This document shows, one piece after another, positions 51,199-60,331 of a DNA stretch of 64,000 nucleotides. The notes beneath the pieces were generated by a model. That model searched no databases, was not told the DNA's origin, and worked only from the letters and a program-made list of their open reading frames with translations. The position numbers and the translations under genes are program-made. Each line of letters opens with the position of its first letter. Positions within the stretch are counted from its first letter, which is position 1. Origin of the DNA: Sphingomonas sp. Leaf34 (GTDB lineage Bacteria > Pseudomonadota > Alphaproteobacteria > Sphingomonadales > Sphingomonadaceae); NCBI RefSeq assembly GCF_001421805.1, contig NZ_LMLC01000005.1, positions 248,001-312,000 on the forward strand, given 5' to 3'.

Positions 51199-51218
51199 TG
51201 TGTTGCGAACGCAACACA
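51199..51218. promoter_or_regulatory. Perfect dyad upstream of the lipoprotein gene
   Basis: TGTGTTGCG (51199-51207) and CGCAACACA (51210-51218) are exact inverses 2 bp apart, ending 14 bp before the lipoprotein ATG and 103 bp from the divergent transporter start. It could be a shared operator. Confidence 0.45.
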
Positions 51219-51232
51219 CTCGGGAGACTGTC

Positions 51233-51721
51233 ATGTTCCGCCCCCTTTTGCTCGCCACCGCCGGGATGCTCGCGCTGTCCGCCTGCGACCGCTCGAACGA
51301 ACGCGCGTCGGTGTCGATCAACGCCGATGGCGGCAATGTGTTTGGCGCGATCAACGGCGAGACCGGTGAGATGAAGATCGACGTCCCCGGCTTCCAGGGC
51401 TCGGTGAAGCTGCCGAAGATCAAGATCGATACCGGCAATTTCGATCTCAACGGCGTGCACCTATATCCGGGGTCGTCGATCAGGACGCTCAACATCGTCG
51501 GCGACGATAAGACCGGCGGGCTCCGCGTCGCCTTCGCCAGTCCCGCCAACCCGGCGGTCGTGCGCGACTGGTTTGCAGAGCGGCTCGGCAAGGTTGGCTA
51601 CCAGGTGCATGCCGAGGGTGCGAACCTGGTCGGCACGACTGATGAGAACAAACCCTTCCGGCTGGAATTTGCGCCCGACGGCGCGGACAAGGCGACAGGC
51701 ACGATCGTCATCAGCGGCTAG
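51233..51721 (+). CDS. Small lipoprotein of unknown function
   Basis: A 162-residue exported protein. It starts MFRPLLLATAGMLALSAC, whose LSAC lipobox places lipidated Cys18 next, so it is membrane-anchored on the outside. The mature part alternates strands (GFQGSVKLPKIKIDTGNFDL, GVHLYPGSSIRTLNIVGDD) and ends TGTIVISG. I recognise no family. A perfect dyad lies 14 bp upstream. The ATG at 51233 has a GGGAG site 8 bp before it. It is divergent from the MFS gene, which suggests joint control but proves nothing about function. Confidence 0.75.
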   Translation: MFRPLLLATAGMLALSACDRSNERASVSINADGGNVFGAINGETGEMKIDVPGFQGSVKLPKIKIDTGNFDLNGVHLYPGSSIRTLNIVGDDKTGGLRVAFASPANPAVVRDWFAERLGKVGYQVHAEGANLVGTTDENKPFRLEFAPDGADKATGTIVISG

Positions 51722-51726
51722 TCCAC

Positions 51727-51842
51727 AATCCTCCTCACCAGGGGAAGGTGGCTGGCGCTAGCCAGACGGAAGGGGGAGGCAAGGAAAATCGTCGTTGCGT
51801 GTCCCGCTTCGGTCACCTTCGGCGTCATTTCCCCCTAGCGGG
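51727..51842. repeat. Dispersed inverted-repeat element, family B, diverged copy
   Basis: Has ATCCTCCTCACCAGGGGAAG at one end and CCCCCTAGCGGGGAGAA at the other, with GACGGAAGGGGGAGG inside. It matches the copies at 12352-12479 and 16229-16354 less closely. It fills most of the gap before the oxygenase gene. Confidence 0.5.
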
Positions 51843-51945
51843 GAGAACCGTTCGAAATGCGATAATGTCCCAGTCCTAATTCAGGCATTTGGCACCAAGC
51901 CTTTGCCCCCCTATATCGGACAGCCACCAATCCGGACACGCCCCC

Positions 51946-52902
51946 ATGCTCGACACGCCAGCCGCCCAGGTCCCGACGCTTAGCCTCGCCACGCAGGACC
52001 CCGACCCCGATGGCTTCGCCGCCGCGTTCGGCGAGTCGTTCGAGCGATTCGGCTTTGCGATCGTTGCCGATCACGGCATCCCCGCCGACCTGATCGAGCG
52101 CGCCTGGGCCGAGACGAAACTCCTGTTCGACCTGCCCGAGGACGAAAAGCGCGGCTATCACATCGCCGGCGGCGGCGGTGCGCGCGGTTACACGCCGTTC
52201 AAGACCGAGATCGCCAAGGACGCCAAGGTCGTCGACCTCAAGGAATTCTGGCACGTCGGTCGCGAGCTGCCCGAGGGTCATCGCTATGCGGACACGATGG
52301 CGCCGAACGTCTGGCCGACGCGGCCCGAGGGCTTCAAGCCGGTCTTCCTCGAACTGTTCGCCGCGTTCGACCGCGCCGGCGACAAGCTGCTGTCGGCGAT
52401 CGCGCGTCACCTGAAGCTGAAACCCGACTGGTTCGATCCCGCGGTCAAGGACGGCAACAGCATCCTGCGCCTCCTGCACTACCCGCCGATCCCCGCCGAT
52501 GCGGAGGGTGTCCGCGCCGGCGCGCATGAGGATATCAACCTCATCACGCTGCTGCTTGGCGCCGAGGAAGCCGGGCTCGAACTACTCGACCGCGCGACCG
52601 GTCGCTGGCTGTCGATCAAGCCGCCCGAGGGCGCGATGGTCGTCAACGTCGGCGACATGCTCCAGCGGCTGACCAACAACGTGCTGCCCTCGACCACGCA
52701 CCGCGTCGTCAACCCGCCGCCCGAGCGCCGCGGCCATTCGCGCTATTCGATGCCGTTCTTCCTGCATCCGGCGCCCGATTTCCTGATCGAAACGCTGCCG
52801 GGCACGATCACGCCGGACAACGCGAACCGCTACCCGACCTCAATCACCGCGCATGATTATCTGTACGAGCGGCTGGTCGAGATTGGGCTGATCAAGAAGT
52901 AA
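51946..52902 (+). CDS. 2-oxoglutarate/Fe(II) oxygenase of the isopenicillin N synthase family
   Basis: A 318-residue non-haem iron enzyme. The iron-binding triad is visible: His194 and Asp196 in RAGAHEDINLITLLL, and His252 in PSTTHRVVNPP, with the RxS motif (Arg266-Tyr-Ser268) that binds the co-substrate. N-terminal DGFAAAFGESFERFGFAIVADHGIP near residues 22-46 is the usual family start. The substrate cannot be told; bacterial members act on diverse small molecules, and beta-lactam synthesis should not be assumed. The ATG at 51946 was chosen from the family N-terminus. It is followed by a 362-bp repeat-filled gap and polA. Confidence 0.85.
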   Translation: MLDTPAAQVPTLSLATQDPDPDGFAAAFGESFERFGFAIVADHGIPADLIERAWAETKLLFDLPEDEKRGYHIAGGGGARGYTPFKTEIAKDAKVVDLKEFWHVGRELPEGHRYADTMAPNVWPTRPEGFKPVFLELFAAFDRAGDKLLSAIARHLKLKPDWFDPAVKDGNSILRLLHYPPIPADAEGVRAGAHEDINLITLLLGAEEAGLELLDRATGRWLSIKPPEGAMVVNVGDMLQRLTNNVLPSTTHRVVNPPPERRGHSRYSMPFFLHPAPDFLIETLPGTITPDNANRYPTSITAHDYLYERLVEIGLIKK

Positions 52903-52907
52903 CCCCT

Positions 52908-52987
52908 TGTTCCCCCGCGGAGGCGGGGGTCCAGGAGCCACATACGATACCGCCTGCGACTCCTGGATTCCCGCCTTCGCGGGAGAA
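52908..52987. repeat. Inverted repeat of the CCCCCGCGGAGGCGGGGG type
   Basis: CCCCCGCGGAGGCGGGGGTC faces TTCCCGCCTTCGCGGGAGAA with inner arms CCAGGAG and CTCCTGG. Related to 27254-27304. Confidence 0.6.
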
Positions 52988-53037
52988 CAGCTTTCGGAGA
53001 CCGTAGCGGCAAGCTACGCCGTGTTCCCCAAACTATG

Positions 53038-53147
53038 CCACCACCCCGGCGAAGGCTGGGGCCCAAATGGAAAGGTGGTCGTAATGACGCGCACCGCTTC
53101 GTTATTACCGTCCCCCGATTGGACCCCGGCCTCCGCCGGGGTGGTGC
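53038..53147. repeat. Dispersed palindromic element, family C, inverted copy
   Basis: Begins CCACCACCCCGGCGAAGGCT and ends CTCCGCCGGGGTGGTG. The core holds TGGAAAGGTGGTCGTAATGA, the near inverse of the core in the copies at 19520 and 27120. Confidence 0.7.
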
Positions 53148-53264
53148 TCGGGGGAGGGCAGCGAGCGACGCCCCAAGAACCCCACCGCTTTTCCATCCGA
53201 CTGATACCCAACAACCACGCTTCGCCCATTGGAGCCCGCCCCCGCATCCGCTAGACCGCGCGCG

Positions 53265-56039
53265 ATGCCCCATCTCTATCTCGTCGACGGCTCCGGCTAT
53301 ATCTTCCGCGCCTATCACCGGCTGCCGCCGCTCACCAACAAGCATGGCGAGCCGGTCGGCGCGGTCTATGGCTATACCACCATGCTGTGGAAGCTCGCGG
53401 ACGAGGTCCACGCCGCAGACGGCCCCACGCACATGGCGGTCATTCTCGACAAGTCGTCCAAGACCTTCCGCAACGATCTCTACGACAAGTACAAGGCGCA
53501 GCGTCCGCCGCCGCCCGAGGACCTAGTACCTCAGTTCCCGATGATCCGCGACGCCACACGCGCCTTCTCGCTGCCGTGCATCGAGACCGAGGGGCTCGAG
53601 GCCGACGACATCATCGCCTGTTATTCGAAGGCCGCGCTGGCGCAGGGCTGGTCGGTCACGATCGTCTCGTCGGACAAGGATCTGATGCAGCTGATCGAGC
53701 CCGGTCTCGACATGTACGACACGATGAACAACCGCCGGCTCGGCCCCGAGCATGTCGCGGAGAAGTTCTTCGGCATCACCCCGGCGCAGCTCGGCGACGT
53801 ACTCGCGCTGATGGGCGACAGCGTCGACAACGTGCCGGGCGTCCCCGGCGTCGGCCCCAAGACCGCCGCCAAGCTGATCCTCGAGCATGGCGATCTCGAA
53901 TCGGTGCTGGCGGCTGCCGACGGCATGAAGAAGAGCAAGCTGCGCGACAACCTGATCGAGCATGCCGAGATGGCGCGGCTGTCGAAGGTGCTCGTCTCGC
54001 TCAAATGCGACGTCGCGCTGCCCGAGCCGCTCGAGGATCTCGAGCTCAAGGGCATCCCCGACGCACCCTTGCGCGCGTTCCTCGAGCATCACGGCTTCAA
54101 GTCGCTGATCGCCAAATTGTCGGCGGTGGCCGAGGCGCCGGTCGCCGAGTCGCCCGTCGTGGCGGACATGGACGTGGACGAGCCCTGCAAGCACGACGAC
54201 TATGAAACGGTGGTCGACGAAGCCGCGCTCGATCGCTGGATCACGATCGCGCGGCACCAGGGTTGGATCGCGATCGACACCGAGACGACCGGGATCGACG
54301 CGACGCGCGCGGATCTGGTCGGAATCAGCCTCGCGCTGCATCCGAACCTCGCCTGCTACGTACCTATCGCGCATGGCGGCACCGATTTGCTCGCGGAAAA
54401 CCCGGTCCAGATCGACCGCGCGATCGTGCTGGCGAAGATGAAGCCGTTGCTGGAGGATCCGAGCATCCTGAAGATCGGCCACAATCTCAAATACGACATC
54501 ATCGTCCTCGCCCGCGCCTATGCCGCCACCGGCGGCGTGACGATCGCGCCGTTCGACGACACGATCCTGATGAGCTTCGATCTCGACGCAGGGCTTCACG
54601 GCCACGGCATGGACGAGCTCGCCGCCACGCACCTCTCGCACACCTGCATCGCGTTCAAGGACGTGGTCGGCACCGGCAAGTCGCAGCGCAGTTTCAACGA
54701 AATCGACCTCAAGGCCGCGACCCACTACGCCGCCGAGGACGCGGACGTGACGCTGCGCCTGTGGCGCCGGTTCAAGCGCCGCCTGCCCGCCGAGGGTTCG
54801 ACGCGCGTCTACGAGATGGTCGACCGCCCGCTCGTCCCCGTCATCGCGCAGATGGAGATGCACGGGATCAAGGTCGATGCCGCGAAGCTGTCGAAGCTCT
54901 CGACCGAGTTCGCCGCGCAGATGGCGAGCCTCGAAACCGAGATCCATGCGCTCGCGGGCGCGCCGTTCACGATCGGCAGCCCCAAGCAGCTTGGCGACGT
55001 GCTGTTCGAGAAGATGGGGATCAAGGGTGGCCGCAAGGGCAAGTCGGGCGTCTATTCGACCGACGTCACCGAACTCGAGCGGATCGCCGCCGACAAGGAT
55101 TCGCCCGGCGCGGTGATCGCGCGGAAGGTACTCGACTGGCGTCAGCTGTCGAAGCTGAAATCGACCTATACCGATGCGTTGCAGGCGCAGATCAACCCGG
55201 CGACGGGCCGCGTCCACACGTCCTACTCGCTGACCGGCGCGCAGACCGGGCGGCTGTCGTCGACCGATCCCAACCTGCAGAACATCCCGATCCGCACCGA
55301 GATCGGCCGCCAGATCCGCGACGCGTTCGTCGCCGAGCCCGGCAACGTCATCCTTGCCGCCGATTACTCGCAGATCGAGCTGCGGCTGGCCGCGCACATG
55401 GCCAACGTCCCCGCGCTGAAGCAGGCGTTCGCGAACGGCGACGACATCCACAGCCTCACCGCGCAGGAGCTGTTCGGCGAGGTCAACCGCGACACGCGCG
55501 GCCGCGCCAAGACGATCAACTTCGCGATCCTCTACGGCATCTCGCGCTGGGGTCTCGCCGGTCGGCTCGACGTGAGCGCGGACGATGCGCAGGCGATGAT
55601 CGACCGCTATTTCGATCGCTTCCCCGGCATCTCCAGCTACATCGTCGACACCACCGAGAGCGTCCGCGCGACCGGCTTCACGACGACGCTGTTCGGGCGG
55701 AAAACGCATTTCCCGCGGATCCGCTCGAAGATCCAGCACGAACGCCAGGGCGCCGAGCGCGCCGCGATCAACGCGCCGATCCAGGGGACGAGCGCGGACA
55801 TCATCAAGCGCGCGATGGTCCGCATGGGCCCCGCGCTGCTCGAGGCCGGGCTGCCCAACGTGCGCATGCTGCTCCAGGTCCACGACGAACTCGTGTTCGA
55901 ACTGCCCGAGGGCGACGTCGAGGCGGCCAAGCCTGTGATCGAACGCGTCATGGCCAACGCTGCGACGCCGGCGGTGACGCTCGACGTGCCCTTGGGTATC
56001 GAAATCGGCACCGGTCTAAGCTGGGGCGCGGCACATTGA
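53265..56039 (+). CDS. polA: DNA polymerase I
   Basis: A 924-residue repair and replication polymerase with all three activities visible. The 5'-nuclease domain (about 1-290) starts LYLVDGSGYIFRAYHRLP and has DDIIACYSKAAL and GDSVDNVPGVPGVGPKTAAK. The proofreading domain has IAIDTETTGIDATRA near 333, with the catalytic Asp/Glu pair, and HNLKYDIIVLARAY. The polymerase domain has ADYSQIELRLAAHMAN near 700 (motif A), KTINFAILYG (motif B) and VHDELVFELPEG near 870 (motif C). The ATG at 53265 fits the family N-terminus. The stop is followed by a GC-rich region and the flippase gene. Confidence 0.95.
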   Translation: MPHLYLVDGSGYIFRAYHRLPPLTNKHGEPVGAVYGYTTMLWKLADEVHAADGPTHMAVILDKSSKTFRNDLYDKYKAQRPPPPEDLVPQFPMIRDATRAFSLPCIETEGLEADDIIACYSKAALAQGWSVTIVSSDKDLMQLIEPGLDMYDTMNNRRLGPEHVAEKFFGITPAQLGDVLALMGDSVDNVPGVPGVGPKTAAKLILEHGDLESVLAAADGMKKSKLRDNLIEHAEMARLSKVLVSLKCDVALPEPLEDLELKGIPDAPLRAFLEHHGFKSLIAKLSAVAEAPVAESPVVADMDVDEPCKHDDYETVVDEAALDRWITIARHQGWIAIDTETTGIDATRADLVGISLALHPNLACYVPIAHGGTDLLAENPVQIDRAIVLAKMKPLLEDPSILKIGHNLKYDIIVLARAYAATGGVTIAPFDDTILMSFDLDAGLHGHGMDELAATHLSHTCIAFKDVVGTGKSQRSFNEIDLKAATHYAAEDADVTLRLWRRFKRRLPAEGSTRVYEMVDRPLVPVIAQMEMHGIKVDAAKLSKLSTEFAAQMASLETEIHALAGAPFTIGSPKQLGDVLFEKMGIKGGRKGKSGVYSTDVTELERIAADKDSPGAVIARKVLDWRQLSKLKSTYTDALQAQINPATGRVHTSYSLTGAQTGRLSSTDPNLQNIPIRTEIGRQIRDAFVAEPGNVILAADYSQIELRLAAHMANVPALKQAFANGDDIHSLTAQELFGEVNRDTRGRAKTINFAILYGISRWGLAGRLDVSADDAQAMIDRYFDRFPGISSYIVDTTESVRATGFTTTLFGRKTHFPRIRSKIQHERQGAERAAINAPIQGTSADIIKRAMVRMGPALLEAGLPNVRMLLQVHDELVFELPEGDVEAAKPVIERVMANAATPAVTLDVPLGIEIGTGLSWGAAH

Positions 56040-56157
56040 ACGTGCAGGGCGGCAGCCGGCCGCGCCCGGCTGACTCGCACAAGCGCGGCCGGCGGAGCGC
56101 TTGCTCCGACCGACGACGCGGCTTTGCCGGGGCGCGCCGCACCAACGGCGCCCGCCC

Positions 56158-57672
56158 GTGACCGAATCCACGCAAGATATCGACACGCTCGCCAAGGGCG
56201 GTCGGACCAACATCGCCGGCTTCGTCCTCCGCCTCGCCGCGCGCATCCCCTTCCTGTTCATCGCCGGCCGCATCTACGGCCCTGACCTGGTCGGCCGCTT
56301 CGCGATCGCGGTCGTGGTGGTCGAACTCGCCGCGTTGCTGGCCACGCTCGGCCTCAAGCGCGGGCTCGCGCAGGCGCTCAGCAGCGCGGACCGACCGCAC
56401 GCCAATGTCGTGTGGGATGCGATGGCAGTCGCGTTCATCGCCTCGCTCATCGCCAGCGCGGTCCTCTGCACCTTCCCGCAGATCATGTATCCCAACAGCG
56501 CGATCACCGGGCTCGACCGGTTCCTGCCGCTGATCATCGTCGCGATCGCCTGGTCCGACGTCAGCCTCGCCGCGCTCGCCTACCGCCTCAACGTCAAGGC
56601 CGCGGTCACCGCGCGCGCGGTGGTCGAGCCATGGACGATCTCGATCGCCGCCTGGGCCTTCTCCTACTTCACGATCCGGGACGGCCTGGTGCTCAGCTAT
56701 GTCGCGTCGATGACCGCGGCGCTGATCGCCAGCCTCGTGCCGTTCCTGCGCAGCTACGGCGTGCCGCGCGGCTGGTCGCCGCACCTGCGCCCGCTCTACG
56801 CGCTCGCCCGCGCCAACGTGCCGCTTGCCGGCGCCGACATCCTCGAATGGGGCAGCCGCAACGTCGACCGCTTCATCCTCGGCGTGATGTTCGAGCCGAA
56901 GGTCGTCGGCATCTATTACATGGCGCAGCAGGTCGCATCCCTGCCGCAGAAGCTGAAGACCAGCTTCGACCCGATCCTCGGCCCCGTCATCACGCATAGC
57001 CTCGCGATCAACGACCGCGCCGCGATCGCCAACCAGGTTCGCCAGGTCGCGTTCTGGATCATGGCCGCGCAAGGTGGTCTCGCGCTGATGGGCTCGATCC
57101 CCGGCGAGGCGGTGATGGGCGTGGTCGGCCCGCAATTCGTCGCGGGCACCGCCGCGCTCGCGTTCCTGCTGACGGCCGAATTCCTTGCCTCGACCGGTGC
57201 GGTCTGCGAATCGGCGCTCGTCTATATCGCGCGCCACCGCAACTTGATGATCTCGGCGGCGATGCTCGCCTTCCAGATTGGGCTGAGCTTTGCGCTGATC
57301 TTCGTCATCCGTCGCCTCGGCTATCCGGTCAACTACCAGGCGGCGGGGCCGGCGATCGCGCTGATGCTGTCGGTGGCGCTGACGTCGATCATCAAGTCCA
57401 AGCTGCTCGGCCGCCTGCTGGGCGCAAACGTGTCGCCGTGGCGCTGGCCGCTGGTCTGGGCCGCGCTCGCCGCGATCGTCGTCGGGGCCGGGTTCACGGC
57501 GCTCCCCAAGCGCTACGAATGGGTCGAACTGGCCGTCGGCGAGCCCGCGATCGCCGCGACCTATCTCTACATCCTGTGGAAATACGCGTTCGGGCCGGCA
57601 GATCGCGCCCTGTTCGCCAAGAAGCCCGCCAAGGACGCCAGCCTCCCCAACGCCGGTGCGCCCGTCGCCTAG
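56158..57672 (+). CDS. Oligosaccharide flippase-family (Wzx-like) membrane protein
   Basis: A protein of 504 residues with about 12-14 membrane helices of the MOP superfamily. The N-terminus, [31 protein letters not shown], and the [26 protein letters not shown] repeat resemble polysaccharide exporters that flip lipid-linked sugars. A role in surface polysaccharide or lipopolysaccharide export is likely, but no sugar-synthesis genes lie beside it here. The start is a GTG at 56158 by the N-terminal pattern; no strong ribosome site is seen, and a TTG 57 bp upstream is possible. Its TAG stop shares the CTAG tetranucleotide with the stop of the convergent mntH gene. Confidence 0.8.
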   Translation: MTESTQDIDTLAKGGRTNIAGFVLRLAARIPFLFIAGRIYGPDLVGRFAIAVVVVELAALLATLGLKRGLAQALSSADRPHANVVWDAMAVAFIASLIASAVLCTFPQIMYPNSAITGLDRFLPLIIVAIAWSDVSLAALAYRLNVKAAVTARAVVEPWTISIAAWAFSYFTIRDGLVLSYVASMTAALIASLVPFLRSYGVPRGWSPHLRPLYALARANVPLAGADILEWGSRNVDRFILGVMFEPKVVGIYYMAQQVASLPQKLKTSFDPILGPVITHSLAINDRAAIANQVRQVAFWIMAAQGGLALMGSIPGEAVMGVVGPQFVAGTAALAFLLTAEFLASTGAVCESALVYIARHRNLMISAAMLAFQIGLSFALIFVIRRLGYPVNYQAAGPAIALMLSVALTSIIKSKLLGRLLGANVSPWRWPLVWAALAAIVVGAGFTALPKRYEWVELAVGEPAIAATYLYILWKYAFGPADRALFAKKPAKDASLPNAGAPVA

Positions 57673-58985
57673 AGCATCCCAACCAACAGCGTGGCGTTCA
57701 GCCCGATGATCACCGCGGCGATTCCCCAGGCGAGGATCTTCAGCCAGGCCGGGCTGACCAGATCGCCCATGATCGTACGGTCGCCGGTGAACTTGACGAG
57801 CGGCACGACCGCGAACGGCAGCTGCAGGCTGAGCACGACCTGGCTCAGCACCAGCAGCTTCGTCGCGCCCGAATCGCCCGTCGCGCCGATCACGAACACC
57901 GCAGGGACGATCGCGAGCAGCCGGGTCACCAGCCGCCGCGCCCAGACGGGCATGCGCAGGTTGAGGAAACCCTCCATCACGATCTGCCCGGCAAGCGTGC
58001 CCGTCACCGTCGAATTCTGCCCCGAGGCCAGCAGCGCGACCGCGAACAGGACGCTCGCGGCGCCCATGCCGAGCATCGGCGCGAGCAGTTCATACGCCTG
58101 ATCGATCTCCGCGACGTCGGTGCGCCCCGCGACATGGAAGGTCGCCGCCGCCAGGATCAGGATCGCGGCGTTGATGAAGAAGGCGAGGCCCAGCGCGACC
58201 GTGCCGTCGATCGTCGCCATCGTGATCGCGTCGCGCTTGCCCGCCTCGTCCCGCGCGAAGGCGCGCGTCTGGACGATCGACGAGTGGAGGTAGAGATTGT
58301 GCGGCATCACGGTCGCCCCGAGGATGCCGATCGCGATGTAGAGCATCGCCGGGTTGGTGACGATCTGCGTCGTCGGCACCAGACCGCCGAGCACGCCCGC
58401 CATGTCGGGTCGCGCGAGGAACAGTTCGAACATGAAGCAGCCGGCGATGATGACCAGCAGCGCGACGACGAACGCCTCGAGCTTGCGGAACCCGAAGCGT
58501 TGCAGCGCGAGGATCAGGAATACGTCAAGCACGGTGATCGCGACGCCGTAGAGGAGCGGAAACCCGAACAGCAGCTTCAGCGCGATCGCGGTGCCGAGCA
58601 CTTCGGCCAGATCGCAGGCGATGATCGCGATTTCGCAGAAGAACCAGAGCGCGAACGAAACCGGCTTCGAATAGTGCGCGCGGCAGGCCTGGGCGAGATC
58701 GAGCCCGGCAACGATCCCGAGCCGCGCGGACAGCGCCTGCAGCACCATCGCCATCAGGTTCGACAGCAGCACGACCGACAGCAAAGTATAGCCGAACGCC
58801 GACCCGCCGGCGATGTCGGTCGCCCAGTTGCCGGGGTCCATATAGCCGACCGCGACCATGTATCCCGGCCCGACGAACGCGAACAGCCGCCGCCAGAATG
58901 ACGCGCCCTCGGGGATGGCGATGGTCCGATGACTCTCGGCGAGCGAGTTGGCGAAGTCCGAGGCGGGAAGATTGGGCGCTGACAT
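57669..58985 (-). CDS. mntH: Nramp-type divalent metal (Mn2+) transporter
   Basis: A 438-residue proton-coupled metal carrier of 11 helices. Metal-site motifs are clear: [20 protein letters not shown] in TM1 (DPGN) near residues 54-73 and [20 protein letters not shown] in TM6 (MPH) near 235. The family imports Mn2+ or Fe2+ and is usually controlled by MntR or Fur, but no clear site is seen upstream. The ATG at 58985 follows the family N-terminus ([14 protein letters not shown]). Its stop overlaps the stop of the convergent flippase gene in CTAG. The upstream gap holds a palindromic repeat. Confidence 0.92.
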   Translation of the reverse strand: MSAPNLPASDFANSLAESHRTIAIPEGASFWRRLFAFVGPGYMVAVGYMDPGNWATDIAGGSAFGYTLLSVVLLSNLMAMVLQALSARLGIVAGLDLAQACRAHYSKPVSFALWFFCEIAIIACDLAEVLGTAIALKLLFGFPLLYGVAITVLDVFLILALQRFGFRKLEAFVVALLVIIAGCFMFELFLARPDMAGVLGGLVPTTQIVTNPAMLYIAIGILGATVMPHNLYLHSSIVQTRAFARDEAGKRDAITMATIDGTVALGLAFFINAAILILAAATFHVAGRTDVAEIDQAYELLAPMLGMGAASVLFAVALLASGQNSTVTGTLAGQIVMEGFLNLRMPVWARRLVTRLLAIVPAVFVIGATGDSGATKLLVLSQVVLSLQLPFAVVPLVKFTGDRTIMGDLVSPAWLKILAWGIAAVIIGLNATLLVGML

Positions 58986-59079
58986 CGGACGCTGCTTTGC
59001 CGGAGGGGGCGAGCGGGAACAAGCGCTTGCGTCCGGGCGGCGCGTCAAAGTCGCCACCTCCCCGTCCGTCACCCCAGCG

Positions 59080-59150
59080 AAAGCTGGGGTATCCCCGTTG
59101 GCGGGCGTCACGGCTTAAACGGGAAGATCCCAGCGTTCGCTGGGATGACG
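59080..59150. repeat. Inverted repeat of the CCAGCGAAAGCTGG type
   Basis: CACCCCAGCGAAAGCTGGGG and ATCCCAGCGTTCGCTGGGAT are both palindromic and face each other over about 25 bp. Located between mntH and the glycosylase gene. Confidence 0.55.
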
Positions 59151-59170
59151 GGCGGTGGGGAATCCTCCCC

Positions 59171-59794
59171 TCAGATCACCTTCATGTCCGCCTGGTAATG
59201 ATGCCAGGCGAAGATCGCCGCCGCGCCGCGGTGCGGGCGCCACGCCTCCGCCACTTCGCGCGTCAGCTTCTCGCTCGGGCGAGTCTCGTGGCCGAGGATC
59301 CGGCCGACCTCGATCTGGATCGCCAGGTCGCCCGCCGGCCAGATGTCGGTCCGCCCTTCCGCGAACAGCAAATAGATCTCCGCCGACCAGCGGCCGATCC
59401 CTTTCACGCGGACCAGCGCGGCGATCGCCTCCTCGTCGTCCTCGGGCAGGTTGGCGAGATCGAGCCGGCCGCTCGTCACCTCGTCGGCGAGGCTGCGCGC
59501 ATAGCCGAGTTTCTGCCGCGACAATCCGGCGCTGCGCAGCGTCTCGTCGCTGGCGGCGGCGATCTTTGCGGGGTCGCCCGCGCCGCCGACCACGGTATCG
59601 AGCTTGGTCCACACCGCCTGCGCCGAGGCGACGCTCACCTGCTGGCCGACGATGGTGCGCAGCAACGTCGCAAAGCCGCGCTCGCTGATCCGCGGCGCCG
59701 GGTGCCCGGCATTGCCGACCGCCACCGCAAAGGCGGGCTCGATCTCGCACAAGGCCGCCATCGCGGTTTTGAGCTGGTCCGCGTTCAGGCCCAT
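59171..59794 (-). CDS. DNA-3-methyladenine glycosylase family (HhH-GPD) protein
   Basis: A DNA-repair glycosylase of 207 residues (from the ATG at 59794) that removes alkylated bases. It has the helix-hairpin-helix and catalytic Asp region LVRVKGIGRWSAEIYLLFA followed by GRTDIWPAGDLAIQIEVG, in which the Asp of PAGD is the expected catalytic acid, and TLLRTIVGQQVSVASAQAV near the N-terminus. It belongs to the AlkA-like branch but lacks the AlkA N-terminal domain, so it is a minimal form. An alternative GTG lies 21 bp upstream. It is divergent from the ferredoxin gene. Confidence 0.85.
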   Translation of the reverse strand: MGLNADQLKTAMAALCEIEPAFAVAVGNAGHPAPRISERGFATLLRTIVGQQVSVASAQAVWTKLDTVVGGAGDPAKIAAASDETLRSAGLSRQKLGYARSLADEVTSGRLDLANLPEDDEEAIAALVRVKGIGRWSAEIYLLFAEGRTDIWPAGDLAIQIEVGRILGHETRPSEKLTREVAEAWRPHRGAAAIFAWHHYQADMKVI

Positions 59795-59854
59795 GATGCT
59801 TGATCCCGGCGCCACGCAACGGCATGAACGAAGTCAGATTTTTCGGAGAATGAC

Positions 59855-60172
59855 ATGCCCAAGCTTATCGTCGTGACGCGCGAAGGGGAAGAACGCGAGA
59901 TCATGGGCGAAGCGGGGCTTTCGGTGATGGAAGTCATTCGCGACGCTGGCATCGACGAGATCCTGGCGCTGTGCGGCGGCTGCTGCTCGTGCGCCACCTG
60001 CCACGTCCATGTCGACCCGGCGTTTGCGGCCAAACTGAAGCCGATGGGGCCGGACGAGGACGACCTGCTCGATTCGACCAGCGACCGCGATGCGGGATCG
60101 CGCCTCTCGTGCCAGATCGAACTCACCGACGCGCTGGACGGACTGAAGGTCCGCATCGCCGCGGAGGACTGA
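59855..60172 (+). CDS. 2Fe-2S ferredoxin
   Basis: A 105-residue adrenodoxin-type ferredoxin. The cluster Cys residues lie in [16 protein letters not shown] near residues 39-54 and in [15 protein letters not shown] near 85, giving a CX5CX2C plus C pattern. An extra Cys lies beside the first group. It carries electrons from a ferredoxin reductase to a P450, an oxygenase or an Fe-S assembly step; the partner is not in the window. The ATG at 59855 has GGAGAATGAC just before it, a good ribosome site. Confidence 0.92.
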   Translation: MPKLIVVTREGEEREIMGEAGLSVMEVIRDAGIDEILALCGGCCSCATCHVHVDPAFAAKLKPMGPDEDDLLDSTSDRDAGSRLSCQIELTDALDGLKVRIAAED

Positions 60173-60177
60173 CTGTC

Positions 60178-60331
60178 CCTCGCCCCTCCGGGGAGAGGGA
60201 GGGAGGAGCCGAAGGCGACGGAAGGGAGAGGGGCGTTGGGACGAACCGTCCCGAGCCTCAAACCCCTCACCCTTCCCCCCGCAAGCGCGGCGGGGCCCTT
60301 CCCTCTCCCCGGCGGGGAAAGGGGTCTAAAC
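60178..60331. repeat. Long inverted repeats after the ferredoxin gene
   Basis: CCTCGCCCCTCCGGGGAGAG and GGAAGGGAGAGGGGCG face CCCCTCACCCTTCCCC and CTCCCCGGCGGGGAAAGGGG. They fill the gap between convergent ferredoxin and rlmB genes and may stop both transcripts. Confidence 0.5.

Larger units (their letters stand above)
52903..53264. other. Intergenic region before polA, with two palindromic elements
   Basis: A 362-bp gap. It holds an inverted repeat at 52908-52987 and an inverted family C element at 53038-53147. The last 100 bp are free of repeats and should carry the polA promoter. No gene was found. Confidence 0.55.

Noticed and set aside
53523..55883. A 786-codon open frame antisense to polA
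   Set aside because: It lies wholly inside polA, which has clear polymerase motifs. The antisense product has no recognisable domain.
57438..58901. A 487-codon plus-strand frame over mntH
   Set aside because: It is a shadow of mntH, which has intact DPGN and MPH metal-site motifs on the other strand.
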